Shown here piece by piece: positions 18,227 through 25,378 of a stretch of DNA of 64,000 nucleotides. This stretch comes from Desulfobacterales bacterium. Its GTDB lineage: Bacteria; Desulfobacterota; Desulfobacteria; Desulfobacterales; Desulfosalsimonadaceae. The notes under the pieces are model-generated. The model did no database searches and was not told the DNA's origin. It saw nothing but the letters and a program-made list of their open reading frames with translations. The translations under genes were made by a program, and so were the position numbers. The stretch spans positions 186,001-250,000 of the forward strand of contig JAXHNP010000002.1 of NCBI GenBank assembly GCA_034520365.1, read 5' to 3'. The first letter of the stretch is position 1, and every line of letters begins with the position of its first letter.

Positions 18227-19902
18227 GTGAGGATTTTTTTCAGGATCACCTTGCTGATCATATAGGTGGGCTTGATGCCTGCCTCGCCCATACTTCCGGA
18301 AGCAAGGGTCTGGCCGCTTTTTAAGGGGTTGTCTGATGCGTAGTAGCCGTATCGGACTTTAAGATTTTTCGACACATGCCCCCGGATGATGGCGGCATTA
18401 ATGGCCCGCTGATAGTGGCCGCCCTCCATCTCAAGCCCCACCGCCTTCCAGCTTGAGTGCTGGAATTTTTTCAATACATAGCGGTTCTGAAGCGATGTGC
18501 CGAGCACTGTCACAATCGGGCCGGTATATACATTAATTGAATCATCAAAATCAGCCTCTGAAAGATCGTTATAAATGATGTAGTTATGCGGGGTGCCTTC
18601 CAGCACATGGGCATTGGCCAGCATGATATCGCCCTTGTCACCGGGCAGGATACCGGCTTTTCCGATAATTGATACAGAGCGGGTGTTTAACATCCGGGTA
18701 TTACCGTCCTCGGTCCACGGGTACAAAAGTTCATCTAACAGTTCAAAGGCCTGCTCGCCGAAGGCGTAATCCATCACCAGGATCACCGGTTTTTCAGATT
18801 CATTCAGTGAATTCCGAAACGAGAGCGCCGGGTGGGGTTCAACGGATTGCAGCGCCCGGGTGTCGATCAGCTGGCAGTCGATCTGTGAGCCGCTCTGGTC
18901 CGGAATCATATGCCAGCCGTGCGCTTCGGCAAAGGCCTTGACCTCATCCGTGCAGGGCCTTAAGGCTTTGATAAATTCATAAAGGTCGGTTTCACCGGAT
19001 ATATCCTTTTTATCTTTGACCGCCGCATATCCGTAAAGGAGGTTGATCATACTATGCATGTTGGCGCTGATAATATGCAGCGGCCGGTCCTGGAGGCCCA
19101 TCCGGCAGATGGCGGATTTGATTTCGGAAGCCCATTGCTTGGCATGAATGCGGTTTAGAATCCAGTTGCTCAAAGATGGGGTAAAATGAATGGCTATGGC
19201 ATTGACCATCTCGCATTCCCCGTCCACGCAGCGGCCCAGGTTGTAAATGATATGAAACAGGCCGGAGTTGGTATTATGCGATTTCCGGTTGTTTTCAAGG
19301 TATGTGTAGGTGGCCTTGGTATCGTGAAAGGTCCGGCCCAGAAGCAGGCTAAGATTCCACAGGGCCTGATCCAGTTCCCCATCTGACATTCCTTCCACAC
19401 GGTCCAGATATTTTTCCAGGGTGGCCCATTCCGTGGTGATGGTGCCGTAATCATCCCGCATTTTATCGTGAATTTTTTTGGCCTCGATATAGATAAAGGT
19501 CATGTGGGTCAGGATATCATAGATTTCGCTGTGGCCGCGCGTGATCACAAAGCTCATTTCCGTGGGGCTGATCCGGTAGGAAACCCGGCGCCGCTTATGG
19601 GGCTGGATCTTTTCAAAAGAGGCGTCCTGATAGTCTTCGCGGGCGGTCATCACGATCCGGTGACAGGCCTCAATGCCCTTGGGCAGGCGGTCGATCACAT
19701 ATTCAAGCCCTTTAAGCTCAATGCTCCGGCTGTCATTGATGGCCCCGTATATCTCCGGGCTCAACGTCCGAAGAGCGGTTTCCAGGGTGTTTCCGGTGCG
19801 GCCCCCCAAGCGGTAGTGGCCGCGTAAAAGCGCCGCATCCGCAATAGTTTTAAAGGTTCGGATAGCCAATCGGGATTGATCGGCCAGGGAGAATTCTTCC
19901 AT
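18223..19902 (-). CDS. Large conserved protein with nucleosidase-like C-terminus, function unknown
   Basis: This 559-residue protein has no signal peptide or membrane helix. Residues of about 1-330 are helical and unrecognised. The last 200 residues resemble the purine nucleoside phosphorylase/AMP nucleosidase fold: IIGKAGILPGDKGDIMLA, then GLEMEGGHY where nucleosidases have (D/E)MES, then YYASDNPL matching the SDKPL loop of AMP nucleosidase. I infer a nucleoside- or nucleotide-binding role; catalysis is unproven. The ATG at 19902 has GGAG seven bases before it. A TTG at 19923 would add seven residues. It converges on the preceding gene with a four-base CTAG overlap. Confidence 0.7.
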   Translation of the reverse strand: MEEFSLADQSRLAIRTFKTIADAALLRGHYRLGGRTGNTLETALRTLSPEIYGAINDSRSIELKGLEYVIDRLPKGIEACHRIVMTAREDYQDASFEKIQPHKRRRVSYRISPTEMSFVITRGHSEIYDILTHMTFIYIEAKKIHDKMRDDYGTITTEWATLEKYLDRVEGMSDGELDQALWNLSLLLGRTFHDTKATYTYLENNRKSHNTNSGLFHIIYNLGRCVDGECEMVNAIAIHFTPSLSNWILNRIHAKQWASEIKSAICRMGLQDRPLHIISANMHSMINLLYGYAAVKDKKDISGETDLYEFIKALRPCTDEVKAFAEAHGWHMIPDQSGSQIDCQLIDTRALQSVEPHPALSFRNSLNESEKPVILVMDYAFGEQAFELLDELLYPWTEDGNTRMLNTRSVSIIGKAGILPGDKGDIMLANAHVLEGTPHNYIIYNDLSEADFDDSINVYTGPIVTVLGTSLQNRYVLKKFQHSSWKAVGLEMEGGHYQRAINAAIIRGHVSKNLKVRYGYYASDNPLKSGQTLASGSMGEAGIKPTYMISKVILKKILT

Positions 19903-20072
19903 ATGCACTCCGCATGTATCCAATTTTGGTGTTTTTTGGATGTCTATTTACATTCATCTTTATGTCGGTTATTTTATAAGTTATTCGTATGGTGTTATTT
20001 TTTTGCATAATAAACAAAGAGATGCAAATTAAAAGGCATCTTTATATAATTTTAAAATAAAGCAAGAGACAT

Positions 20073-20597
20073 ATGACAGACCCAAACAACGACCCGGGAA
20101 AAAGCGTCATAGAGCAGGCCGGCGAAGAACTGTTTAACTATGCGGTGGACCGCGAAGATGTGAAATGGCTCATGGCCTATCTTTCCAGCGAGGCGGACAT
20201 CAACCGCGTGACGGTTGAATACGAACTGCAGATACTTAAAATCGTGGCCGTGGGCTGGAGCATTTCCTATTTTCTTGAAAACAGTGATAAAAAAAATCCG
20301 CTGCTTGAGCTTTACTGGCGGTCAGTTCAGGACTACGCCCAAAATCTATCCCATACCACCGGCCTGATGATCGGGCAGGACCTTGATTATTTTCAAATTT
20401 TAAAGGACCGCCTGGATTTATATGTGGATGCATTGGCCAGAAACCCGGAAGCGCCGGAGCCGGCAACCGTGATTGGCCCGGAGTTTGCGTCTATCTGCGG
20501 CAACAAAGAGGACATATTCACCTATATGACCGGCGCCAAGATGTTTCTCACCACTCTCGCCAATGTGCGGGATTATCTTGAATCCCTTGAAATTTAA
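20073..20597 (+). CDS. Conserved hypothetical protein
   Basis: This 174-residue, acidic, helical and soluble protein begins MTDPNNDPGKSVIEQAGEEL. I do not recognise a family. It has no cysteine cluster, membrane segment or catalytic motif. The central GWSISYFLENSDKKNPLLELYW and the spacing of hydrophobics suggest a compact helical bundle. GAGA precedes the ATG. It is divergent from the large nucleosidase-like gene across 170 AT-rich bases that must hold both promoters. Confidence 0.7.
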   Translation: MTDPNNDPGKSVIEQAGEELFNYAVDREDVKWLMAYLSSEADINRVTVEYELQILKIVAVGWSISYFLENSDKKNPLLELYWRSVQDYAQNLSHTTGLMIGQDLDYFQILKDRLDLYVDALARNPEAPEPATVIGPEFASICGNKEDIFTYMTGAKMFLTTLANVRDYLESLEI

Positions 20598-20617
20598 GAT
20601 TATCTGCCGACATTCGC

Positions 20618-20884
20618 ATGCAAACCGAATCCGCCACGGCTGCTTCTGCTGACAGCTCGGCGCGCTATGTGCTGGCCTTTGATCTGGGCAGCAGCAGCAT
20701 AAAGGCCGCCATTGTCTCTGATGGCGGGGCGGTGCTTTTCTGCGCGGCTGAACCGGTTGTTACGCAGATACACCCGCATGGCGGGGCAGAACAGGATTCC
20801 GAGGCATAGTGGGAGAGTGCGCTTCGAACCGGCCGCCAGGCAATCGAGGCCTCCGGCGTGCCGCCGGAGCATATCATTCACCCT
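20618..20884 (+). pseudogene. FGGY-family carbohydrate kinase remnant
   Basis: The reading frame starts with the FGGY kinase opening YVLAFDLGSSSIKAAIVSD and runs to EQDSEA, where a TAG stop (20807-20809) replaces the Trp expected in the family's EQDP..WW motif. The same frame continues after the stop as WESALRTGRQAIEASGVPPEHII. The match ends near 20884, where sequence of a different gene begins. A normal FGGY kinase is about 500 residues long, so over 400 residues are gone. It is a nonsense-mutated, truncated relic. Confidence 0.8.
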
Positions 20885-21170
20885 GGATGTCTTTCATATC
20901 TATGATTTCATGAAGACCCGGGGCTGACGGTTTAACTGCCTGAAGCTCCCCCCGGCCCTGCATTTCTGCGTCACCCTGCCGCAGACCCGGGTGTCCGGGC
21001 TCGGTTCTGAATTTGCCGCGGATCTGGCCGAAGGCCCGGCATACGCCAAACAAAAGGCCGGTACCCCGGCGGAGAGCAGTGCTTTGTAAGGCCTGGCCGG
21101 TACCATTGACGGCAATCATCAGGTGACCGATCTCTTGTGCGGCGTATTTGATCACATGTATGGTATTTAG
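20885..21170 (+). pseudogene. Sphingosine-1-phosphate-lyase-like PLP decarboxylase, C-terminal remnant
   Basis: Reading the frame of 20889 through stops gives VFHIYDFMKTRG-stop-RFNCLKLPPALHFCVTLPQT, then AESSAL-stop-GLAGTIDGNHQVTDLL, ending at TAG 21168-21170. This matches the C-terminus of sphingosine-1-phosphate lyase-type PLP enzymes (RGW..NALQ.P...H.CVTL.HT and ALYGMA.T.P). The TGA falls exactly where Trp is expected and the TAA where Tyr is expected. Only the last 95 or so residues remain. The end overlaps the convergent aroF-pheA stop. Confidence 0.75.
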
Positions 21171-23044
21171 TATGATCCAAGGATTTTTACATAATCGGTC
21201 TTTTCCCAAAGTTTTTCCAGGACCGGCTTAAAGGCTTCCGCCTCGATATCGCCCTCAAGATCCACATAGAACATGTACTCCCAGGGTTTTCCGTGAATGG
21301 GCCGGGATTCCAGCTTGACCAGGTTGATATGGTTATCCGCAAACACCTTCAGGGTGTCAAACAGGGCGCCCGGCTTGTTGCCGGTTGAGAAAATAAGGGA
21401 GGACTTCTGCTTTTTACCGCTGCTTAAGGGTTGCGGACTGATGATCACGAACCGGGTGTAGTTTCGGGGGTTGGTTTCAATGCCCGCCTCAAGAACAGTC
21501 AGGCCGTAAGTGTCCGCTGCGTCTATGCCCGCGATCGCCGCATCAGCTATATTGCCGGAGTCCTTAATCTGTTTCACCGCCCGTGCCGTATCCGTGACAG
21601 ACACGATTTCCCAGTCCGGATGCTGCTCCAGGAACTGCCGGCACTGCTGAAAAACCTGGGGGTGGGAGAAGACCCGCTTGATACGGTTTGTATCCGCGCC
21701 CGGCTGTCCGATCAGATTATGCTGGATCCGGAGCATGATTTCCCCGACAATCCGCAGGTCATAGGCTAAAAGGAGGTCGTAGTTCTCATGGACGCTGCCG
21801 GCCAGCGAGTTTTCAAGGGGAATGATGCCGAAGTGGGTTTTGCCCTCCTTTACTGCATCAAACAGGGCTTTGAAGGAATTGACCGGCATGGGGGTGACCT
21901 GGTCGCCGAAATACTGCACGCAGGCCTTGTGGCTGTAACTGCCGATTTCGCCTAAAAAGGCGGCTTTTTGTCCTTTCCCCTCATCCGCGGCCTCCAGGTG
22001 GCTCACCGCCCGGGCTTTGTCCAGATAATCGAAATCAAGCTGTTTGCCCACCACCGGGGCAATGACATAGATATCGCGCATCAACTGGCCGAACTGCTTG
22101 GGGTATAGGCTTTGCGCGCCATCGGACATGGCCTGGTCCGGGGCATTATGGACTTCGATCATCAGACCGTCAGCACCGGCGGCAATGGCCGCCCGGGCCA
22201 TGGGGCTTACTTTTTCCCGGATACCGGTGGCATGGCTGGGGTCAATAATAACCGGCAGATGGGTTAGCTTTTTAATCACCGGGATGGCGGAAAGATCGAG
22301 TGTGTTCCGGGTATAGGGTTCAAATGTGCGGATGCCGCGTTCGCACAGGATAACGTTTTCGTTTCCTTCTGATAGAATATACTCCGCAGACATGAGCCAC
22401 TCTTCGATGGTGGCCGCAAGCCCCCGTTTTAGCAGGACCGGCCGGCCGAGGCGGCCCACGCATTTCAACAGGTCAAAATTCTGCATGTTCCGGGCGCCCA
22501 CCTGGACAACATTTACATACTTCATTACCAGGTCCGCCTGGGCCGGCGTGGTGATCTCGGTGACCACCTTCATTCCGTATTTTTCCCGAACCTCCGCGAG
22601 AATTTTAAGCCCCTCTTCGCCCATGCCCTGGAAGGAATAGGGCGATGTGCGGGGTTTGAAGGCCCCGCCGCGGAAAAGCACGGCACCGTATTTTTTGACT
22701 TCTTCGGCAATGGCCATGGTCTGTTCGCGTGACTCTACGGCACAGGGACCGGCAATAACGGATATCCGCTCGCCGCCGATCACTACATTGCCCACATTGA
22801 CATGGGTATCCGTCGGATGCATCTGCCGGCTGACCAGTTTAAACGCCGTATTCACCGGTACAACCCGCTCCACACCGGGTAAACGTTCAAAGTAAGCCGG
22901 GTCGTTTCCAAGTGATCCGGTGGCGCCGATAACCGATTGCCCGGCATCGGTTATCTCTTTGACGATCGCGCCGCCTTCGCGCAGAAGGCTTAAAATATGG
23001 TTTTTCTGGTTCGATGTGATTTCCGGATTGAGAACAATCAGCAT
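21167..23044 (-). CDS. DAHP synthase - prephenate dehydratase - ACT fusion
   Basis: This 625-residue protein joins the first step of the shikimate pathway to the committed step of phenylalanine synthesis. Residues of about 1-340 are a class I-beta DAHP synthase (AroF type) with an N-terminal ferredoxin-like domain ([18 protein letters not shown]), then [22 protein letters not shown] and IDPSHATG. From about 360 comes a prephenate dehydratase ([20 protein letters not shown]) with its catalytic Thr-Arg-Phe at 530-532. An ACT domain follows (547-625) with the Phe-binding ESRP motif at 579-582. The enzyme is thus probably inhibited by phenylalanine, and its expression is probably set by the Phe-codon attenuator just upstream. 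AGGAGG lies eight bases before the ATG. Confidence 0.93.
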   Translation of the reverse strand: MLIVLNPEITSNQKNHILSLLREGGAIVKEITDAGQSVIGATGSLGNDPAYFERLPGVERVVPVNTAFKLVSRQMHPTDTHVNVGNVVIGGERISVIAGPCAVESREQTMAIAEEVKKYGAVLFRGGAFKPRTSPYSFQGMGEEGLKILAEVREKYGMKVVTEITTPAQADLVMKYVNVVQVGARNMQNFDLLKCVGRLGRPVLLKRGLAATIEEWLMSAEYILSEGNENVILCERGIRTFEPYTRNTLDLSAIPVIKKLTHLPVIIDPSHATGIREKVSPMARAAIAAGADGLMIEVHNAPDQAMSDGAQSLYPKQFGQLMRDIYVIAPVVGKQLDFDYLDKARAVSHLEAADEGKGQKAAFLGEIGSYSHKACVQYFGDQVTPMPVNSFKALFDAVKEGKTHFGIIPLENSLAGSVHENYDLLLAYDLRIVGEIMLRIQHNLIGQPGADTNRIKRVFSHPQVFQQCRQFLEQHPDWEIVSVTDTARAVKQIKDSGNIADAAIAGIDAADTYGLTVLEAGIETNPRNYTRFVIISPQPLSSGKKQKSSLIFSTGNKPGALFDTLKVFADNHINLVKLESRPIHGKPWEYMFYVDLEGDIEAEAFKPVLEKLWEKTDYVKILGSY

Positions 23045-23078
23045 CAGTTTTCCTCCTTTTTTAAATTTGCCGTCAAAT

Positions 23079-23109
23079 AAAAAAGCCCCGGGGTGCTCCC
23101 CGAGGCTTT
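23079..23109 (-). terminator. Second (proximal) attenuator terminator of aroF-pheA
   Basis: On the minus strand GCCTCGGGG-AGCA-CCCCGGGGC is followed by six T. It lies 35 bases before the start codon, so it is inside the leader. Its left arm (23098-23109) can instead pair with the right arm of the first terminator (10 Watson-Crick pairs plus one G-U), which links the two switches. Confidence 0.85.
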
Positions 23110-23117
23110 CTATCCAT

Positions 23118-23159
23118 AAAAAAAGCCCCGGGCGGACTTAAAATGTCCACCCGGGGCTT
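23118..23159 (-). terminator. First attenuator terminator of aroF-pheA
   Basis: On the minus strand AGCCCCGGGTGGAC, a loop, then GTCCGCCCGGGGCT and seven T form a strong intrinsic terminator 18 bases after the leader-peptide stop. Its left arm (23145-23154, CCGGGTGGAC) can pair with 23185-23194 (GTCCATCCGG) as an antiterminator, nine Watson-Crick pairs and one G-U. Confidence 0.88.
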
Positions 23160-23176
23160 AAGATTATAAAATTGGC

Positions 23177-23260
23177 TTATGCCGCCGGATGGACGCTTCT
23201 AAAGCTAAAAAAGAAGCGTCGGCAAAAAAACTCGCGATTGATATGTCGGTAATCCGGCAT
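23177..23260 (-). CDS. Phe-rich leader peptide (pheL-like) of the aroF-pheA attenuator
   Basis: A 27-codon ORF (ATG at 23260, TAA at 23179-23177) precedes the aroF-pheA fusion. It begins MPDYRHINRE and holds six Phe: two at codons 11-12, three at 16-18 and one at 20, all within ten codons. The Phe codons overlap the left arm of a perfect nine-pair hairpin (23212-23220 with 23192-23200). A ribosome stalled there for lack of charged tRNA-Phe would cover that arm and free region 2. This is the arrangement of E. coli pheL, though the peptide sequence is unrelated. The ribosome site is weak. The peptide probably has no function beyond being translated. Confidence 0.82.
   Translation of the reverse strand: MPDYRHINREFFCRRFFFSFRSVHPAA
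23185..23220 (-). promoter_or_regulatory. Pause hairpin and antiterminator arm of the Phe attenuator
   Basis: GACGCTTCT (23220-23212) and AGAAGCGTC (23200-23192) form the 1:2 pause hairpin inside the leader ORF. Bases 23194-23185 (GTCCATCCGG) overlap its right arm and can pair with the left arm of terminator 1, so the 1:2 and 2:3 structures exclude each other. Confidence 0.82.
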
Positions 23261-23310
23261 GGTTTAATTCTTTGTTTCATTTGTTCAGGTTAAAAGCTAT
23301 AATAGGCAGA

Positions 23311-23339
23311 CTTTTAAATGGGTTTACAGCTAATGTCAA
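23311..23339 (-). promoter_or_regulatory. Candidate sigma-70 promoter of the leader and aroF-pheA
   Basis: On the minus strand a perfect TTGACA (23339-23334) is followed after 17 bases by TAAAAG. A stronger -10-like TATTAT lies about 12 bases further on but has a poor -35. Either would start the transcript some 30-50 bases before the leader ATG. Confidence 0.4.
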
Positions 23340-23396
23340 GCGTTCATTTGATGACGTCGCAATTTAGGTCCAATATCTTCGCGTGGGAGGCTATCT

Positions 23397-23786
23397 GTGG
23401 AGATTTATACCCATCAGCAGATCGATCGTCAGCTGTGCGGCGAGCCGGTTGAAATGGCGGACGGATACTGCCGGGTGCGGTTTTTGACGACTGAATCCAT
23501 GATAACGGATGATTCCGGGCTGATACATGGGGGATTCATTTTTGGGGCAGCCGACTATGCGGCCATGCTTGCGGTAAATCATCCGAACGTGGTGCTTGGG
23601 GCGGCCAGCGTCAAGTTTTTAAAGCCGGTAAAGGCGGATGAAACAATTATCGCCGAAGCCCGTATCCATGAAACCGAAGGGAAAAGGCGGCTGGTGGCGG
23701 CCACTGTGTGGCGGGGTGAGGACCGGGTATTTGAGGGCGAATTCACCTGTTTCGTGCCGGACCGGCATGTGCTAACACCGTCTTAA
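23397..23786 (+). CDS. Hotdog-fold thioesterase (PaaI-like)
   Basis: This 129-residue protein shows the hotdog thioesterase core LIHGGFIFGAADYAAMLAVN, with the long central helix, then ASVKFLKPVKADETIIAEA, the beta-sheet part of PaaI/FapR-type domains. It likely hydrolyses acyl-CoA or binds an acyl group; the substrate is unknown. The start is GTG with GGGAGG six bases upstream. It is divergent from aroF-pheA, and its promoter must lie within the 350-base intergenic region that also carries the attenuator. It ends 30 bases from a convergent secreted-protein gene. Confidence 0.82.
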   Translation: MEIYTHQQIDRQLCGEPVEMADGYCRVRFLTTESMITDDSGLIHGGFIFGAADYAAMLAVNHPNVVLGAASVKFLKPVKADETIIAEARIHETEGKRRLVAATVWRGEDRVFEGEFTCFVPDRHVLTPS

Positions 23787-23815
23787 TCTTACTCTGATCC
23801 CGCAAGATCGGCTAA

Positions 23816-24499
23816 TCAGATCTTAAAGGTAAATAGCACGCCGAGCCAGGGATCTTCGCCGGCTGCAGCGGTAAATCGGATGGCATCGCCCAGATGCAGG
23901 TTCAGGGAGAGCTCCCGATTGCCCAGATTGAACCCGGACCCCCAGCGCACATAGCGCACAGCTAATTGGTCGGCAAAGGAGAGGCGGGTATTTGTTACGG
24001 CCTTCGGGGAAGCGTCCTTTTGGGTGGCAAATTGGGCACCCAGGCTGATATTTTCGTTTACCTCAAAGCTGTTATCCGTCAGCCGCCTAACCTTTATTTC
24101 GCCGGACAGCATAATGCGCCGGGAATAGTCATCCAGGGTGCGCTCAAAATGGGTAACTGTTTCTTTTAATCCGGAAAAAAAGGGAAACCGATTAAGGGCC
24201 AGCTGCATGACCGTGCTGATTTCAGGGGATTGCTCATCGGCGCGATAGGGATCCGGGGCGAGATGGCTACGAAAATTTTTTTGGCACTCGATGCGGCGGC
24301 GCTCATCCGCATCCAGCACATCTGCGACGCCCAGCCCCACCCCGAAATTGACTGAAGAGTTCATACTTTCCGGAAAAAGATAGATGAGACGGTCATCCGC
24401 TTGAGTTGTGGCAGGGTCTGAATCAGCCGCATAAGCGGTGATGTGGCAGAGGAGGAGGATGAGGAGCAACCCTCGGCTGAACCATTTATAACGGTTCAC
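23816..24499 (-). CDS. Secreted or outer-membrane protein, function unknown
   Basis: The protein (227 residues from GTG 24499) opens with a signal peptide (NRYKWFSRGLLLILLLCHITAYA, cleavage before ADSDP). The C-terminal 130 residues alternate polar and hydrophobic residues in short strands (IMLSGEIKVRRL, SFEVNENISLGAQFA, RELSLNLHLGDAIRF) and end LFTFKI, suggesting an outer-membrane beta-barrel or beta-rich periplasmic protein. No family was recognised. The GTG at 24499 has AAAGGA nine bases before it; a GTG at 24517 is also possible. Confidence 0.65.
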   Translation of the reverse strand: MNRYKWFSRGLLLILLLCHITAYAADSDPATTQADDRLIYLFPESMNSSVNFGVGLGVADVLDADERRRIECQKNFRSHLAPDPYRADEQSPEISTVMQLALNRFPFFSGLKETVTHFERTLDDYSRRIMLSGEIKVRRLTDNSFEVNENISLGAQFATQKDASPKAVTNTRLSFADQLAVRYVRWGSGFNLGNRELSLNLHLGDAIRFTAAAGEDPWLGVLFTFKI

Positions 24500-24701
24500 T
24501 GGATAGAGTCCTTTCACCCCTTGGCAACTAACTTGAAATTTTATAATTTATTTAAATTATTCTATATCAATACCACAAACGATTGTCAACGGCTTTTTCA
24601 GGTTATTTATCGGAAAAACAGGAAACCCCTTTTGAATTTCGTTTCAAAACGATTAGTTTGATAAATAATCTATTGAATCATATATCACTGAGAGGGAGTC
24701 T

Positions 24702-25292
24702 ATGGGACGGTTTACAGGGATCAATCACTTGGTCTTTGCCACGCGCGATATGGATATGACCATCAGATACTGGCGGGATCTTTTGGGCCTGCGGCTGGTT
24801 GCCGGAATCGGGGATCAAAACTACCGGCATTATTTTTTTGAACTTTCCGGACAGGATATGATCGCTTTTTTTGAATGGCCGGAAGTGCGTCCCGTGCCTG
24901 AGAAAGATCACGGGATGCCGGTAAAGGGCCCGTTTTCGTTTGATCACCTCTCCATAGGGGTGACAGCCGACGATGATCTCTGGGATCTTCAGGCGCGCCT
25001 GGAGGCAGCCGGATTCTGGGTTTCTGAGGTGATGGATCACGGGTTTATCCACTCCATCTATTCATTTGATCCCAATAATATCCCCATTGAGTTCAGCGCG
25101 CCGGTGGCCGGTGTTGATTTGCGAAAAAATCCGGCGATGAAGGATCGTCATCCGTCCGCCGCCGCATTGGAAGGGCCTGAGCCCCAACCCGGCCATTGGC
25201 AAGGGTCGAAAGGATCGGTTCCGGAGGCCGAGCGATTGATTTTTCCCGGGGAAGGCTTAGTTTTGTCAGAGTTGTCAAAAGAAGAAGATTAA
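24702..25292 (+). CDS. VOC-family (glyoxalase/dioxygenase-like) protein
   Basis: This 196-residue protein starts TGINHLVFATRDMDMTIRYWRDLLGLRLV, the standard first beta-alpha-beta-beta-beta unit of vicinal-oxygen-chelate proteins, with a possible metal His9. A second unit (FSFDHLSIGVTADDDLWDLQARLEAAGF) supplies a second His and is followed by an IYSFDPNNIPIEFS strand that carries the usual acidic ligand. The last 60 residues are Pro-rich and lie outside the domain. Glyoxalase, fosfomycin-resistance-like or ring-cleavage activities are all possible. GAGGGAG precedes the ATG. Confidence 0.85.
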   Translation: MGRFTGINHLVFATRDMDMTIRYWRDLLGLRLVAGIGDQNYRHYFFELSGQDMIAFFEWPEVRPVPEKDHGMPVKGPFSFDHLSIGVTADDDLWDLQARLEAAGFWVSEVMDHGFIHSIYSFDPNNIPIEFSAPVAGVDLRKNPAMKDRHPSAAALEGPEPQPGHWQGSKGSVPEAERLIFPGEGLVLSELSKEED

Positions 25293-25378
25293 ATCCATAT
25301 TTTTACTATCGCACGATTTTTGGTTGGGCGTTTTAGGTGCGGTGGAACTGGAAATTGCACTGGAAAGGAGCGTACGTA

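Noticed and set aside
20618-21170. Selenocysteine or pyrrolysine recoding of the in-frame stops
   Set aside because: The stops are of three kinds at positions for Trp, Trp and Tyr, the genes are also truncated at a deletion joint, and no SECIS-like hairpin was seen after the TGA. Decay explains it better.
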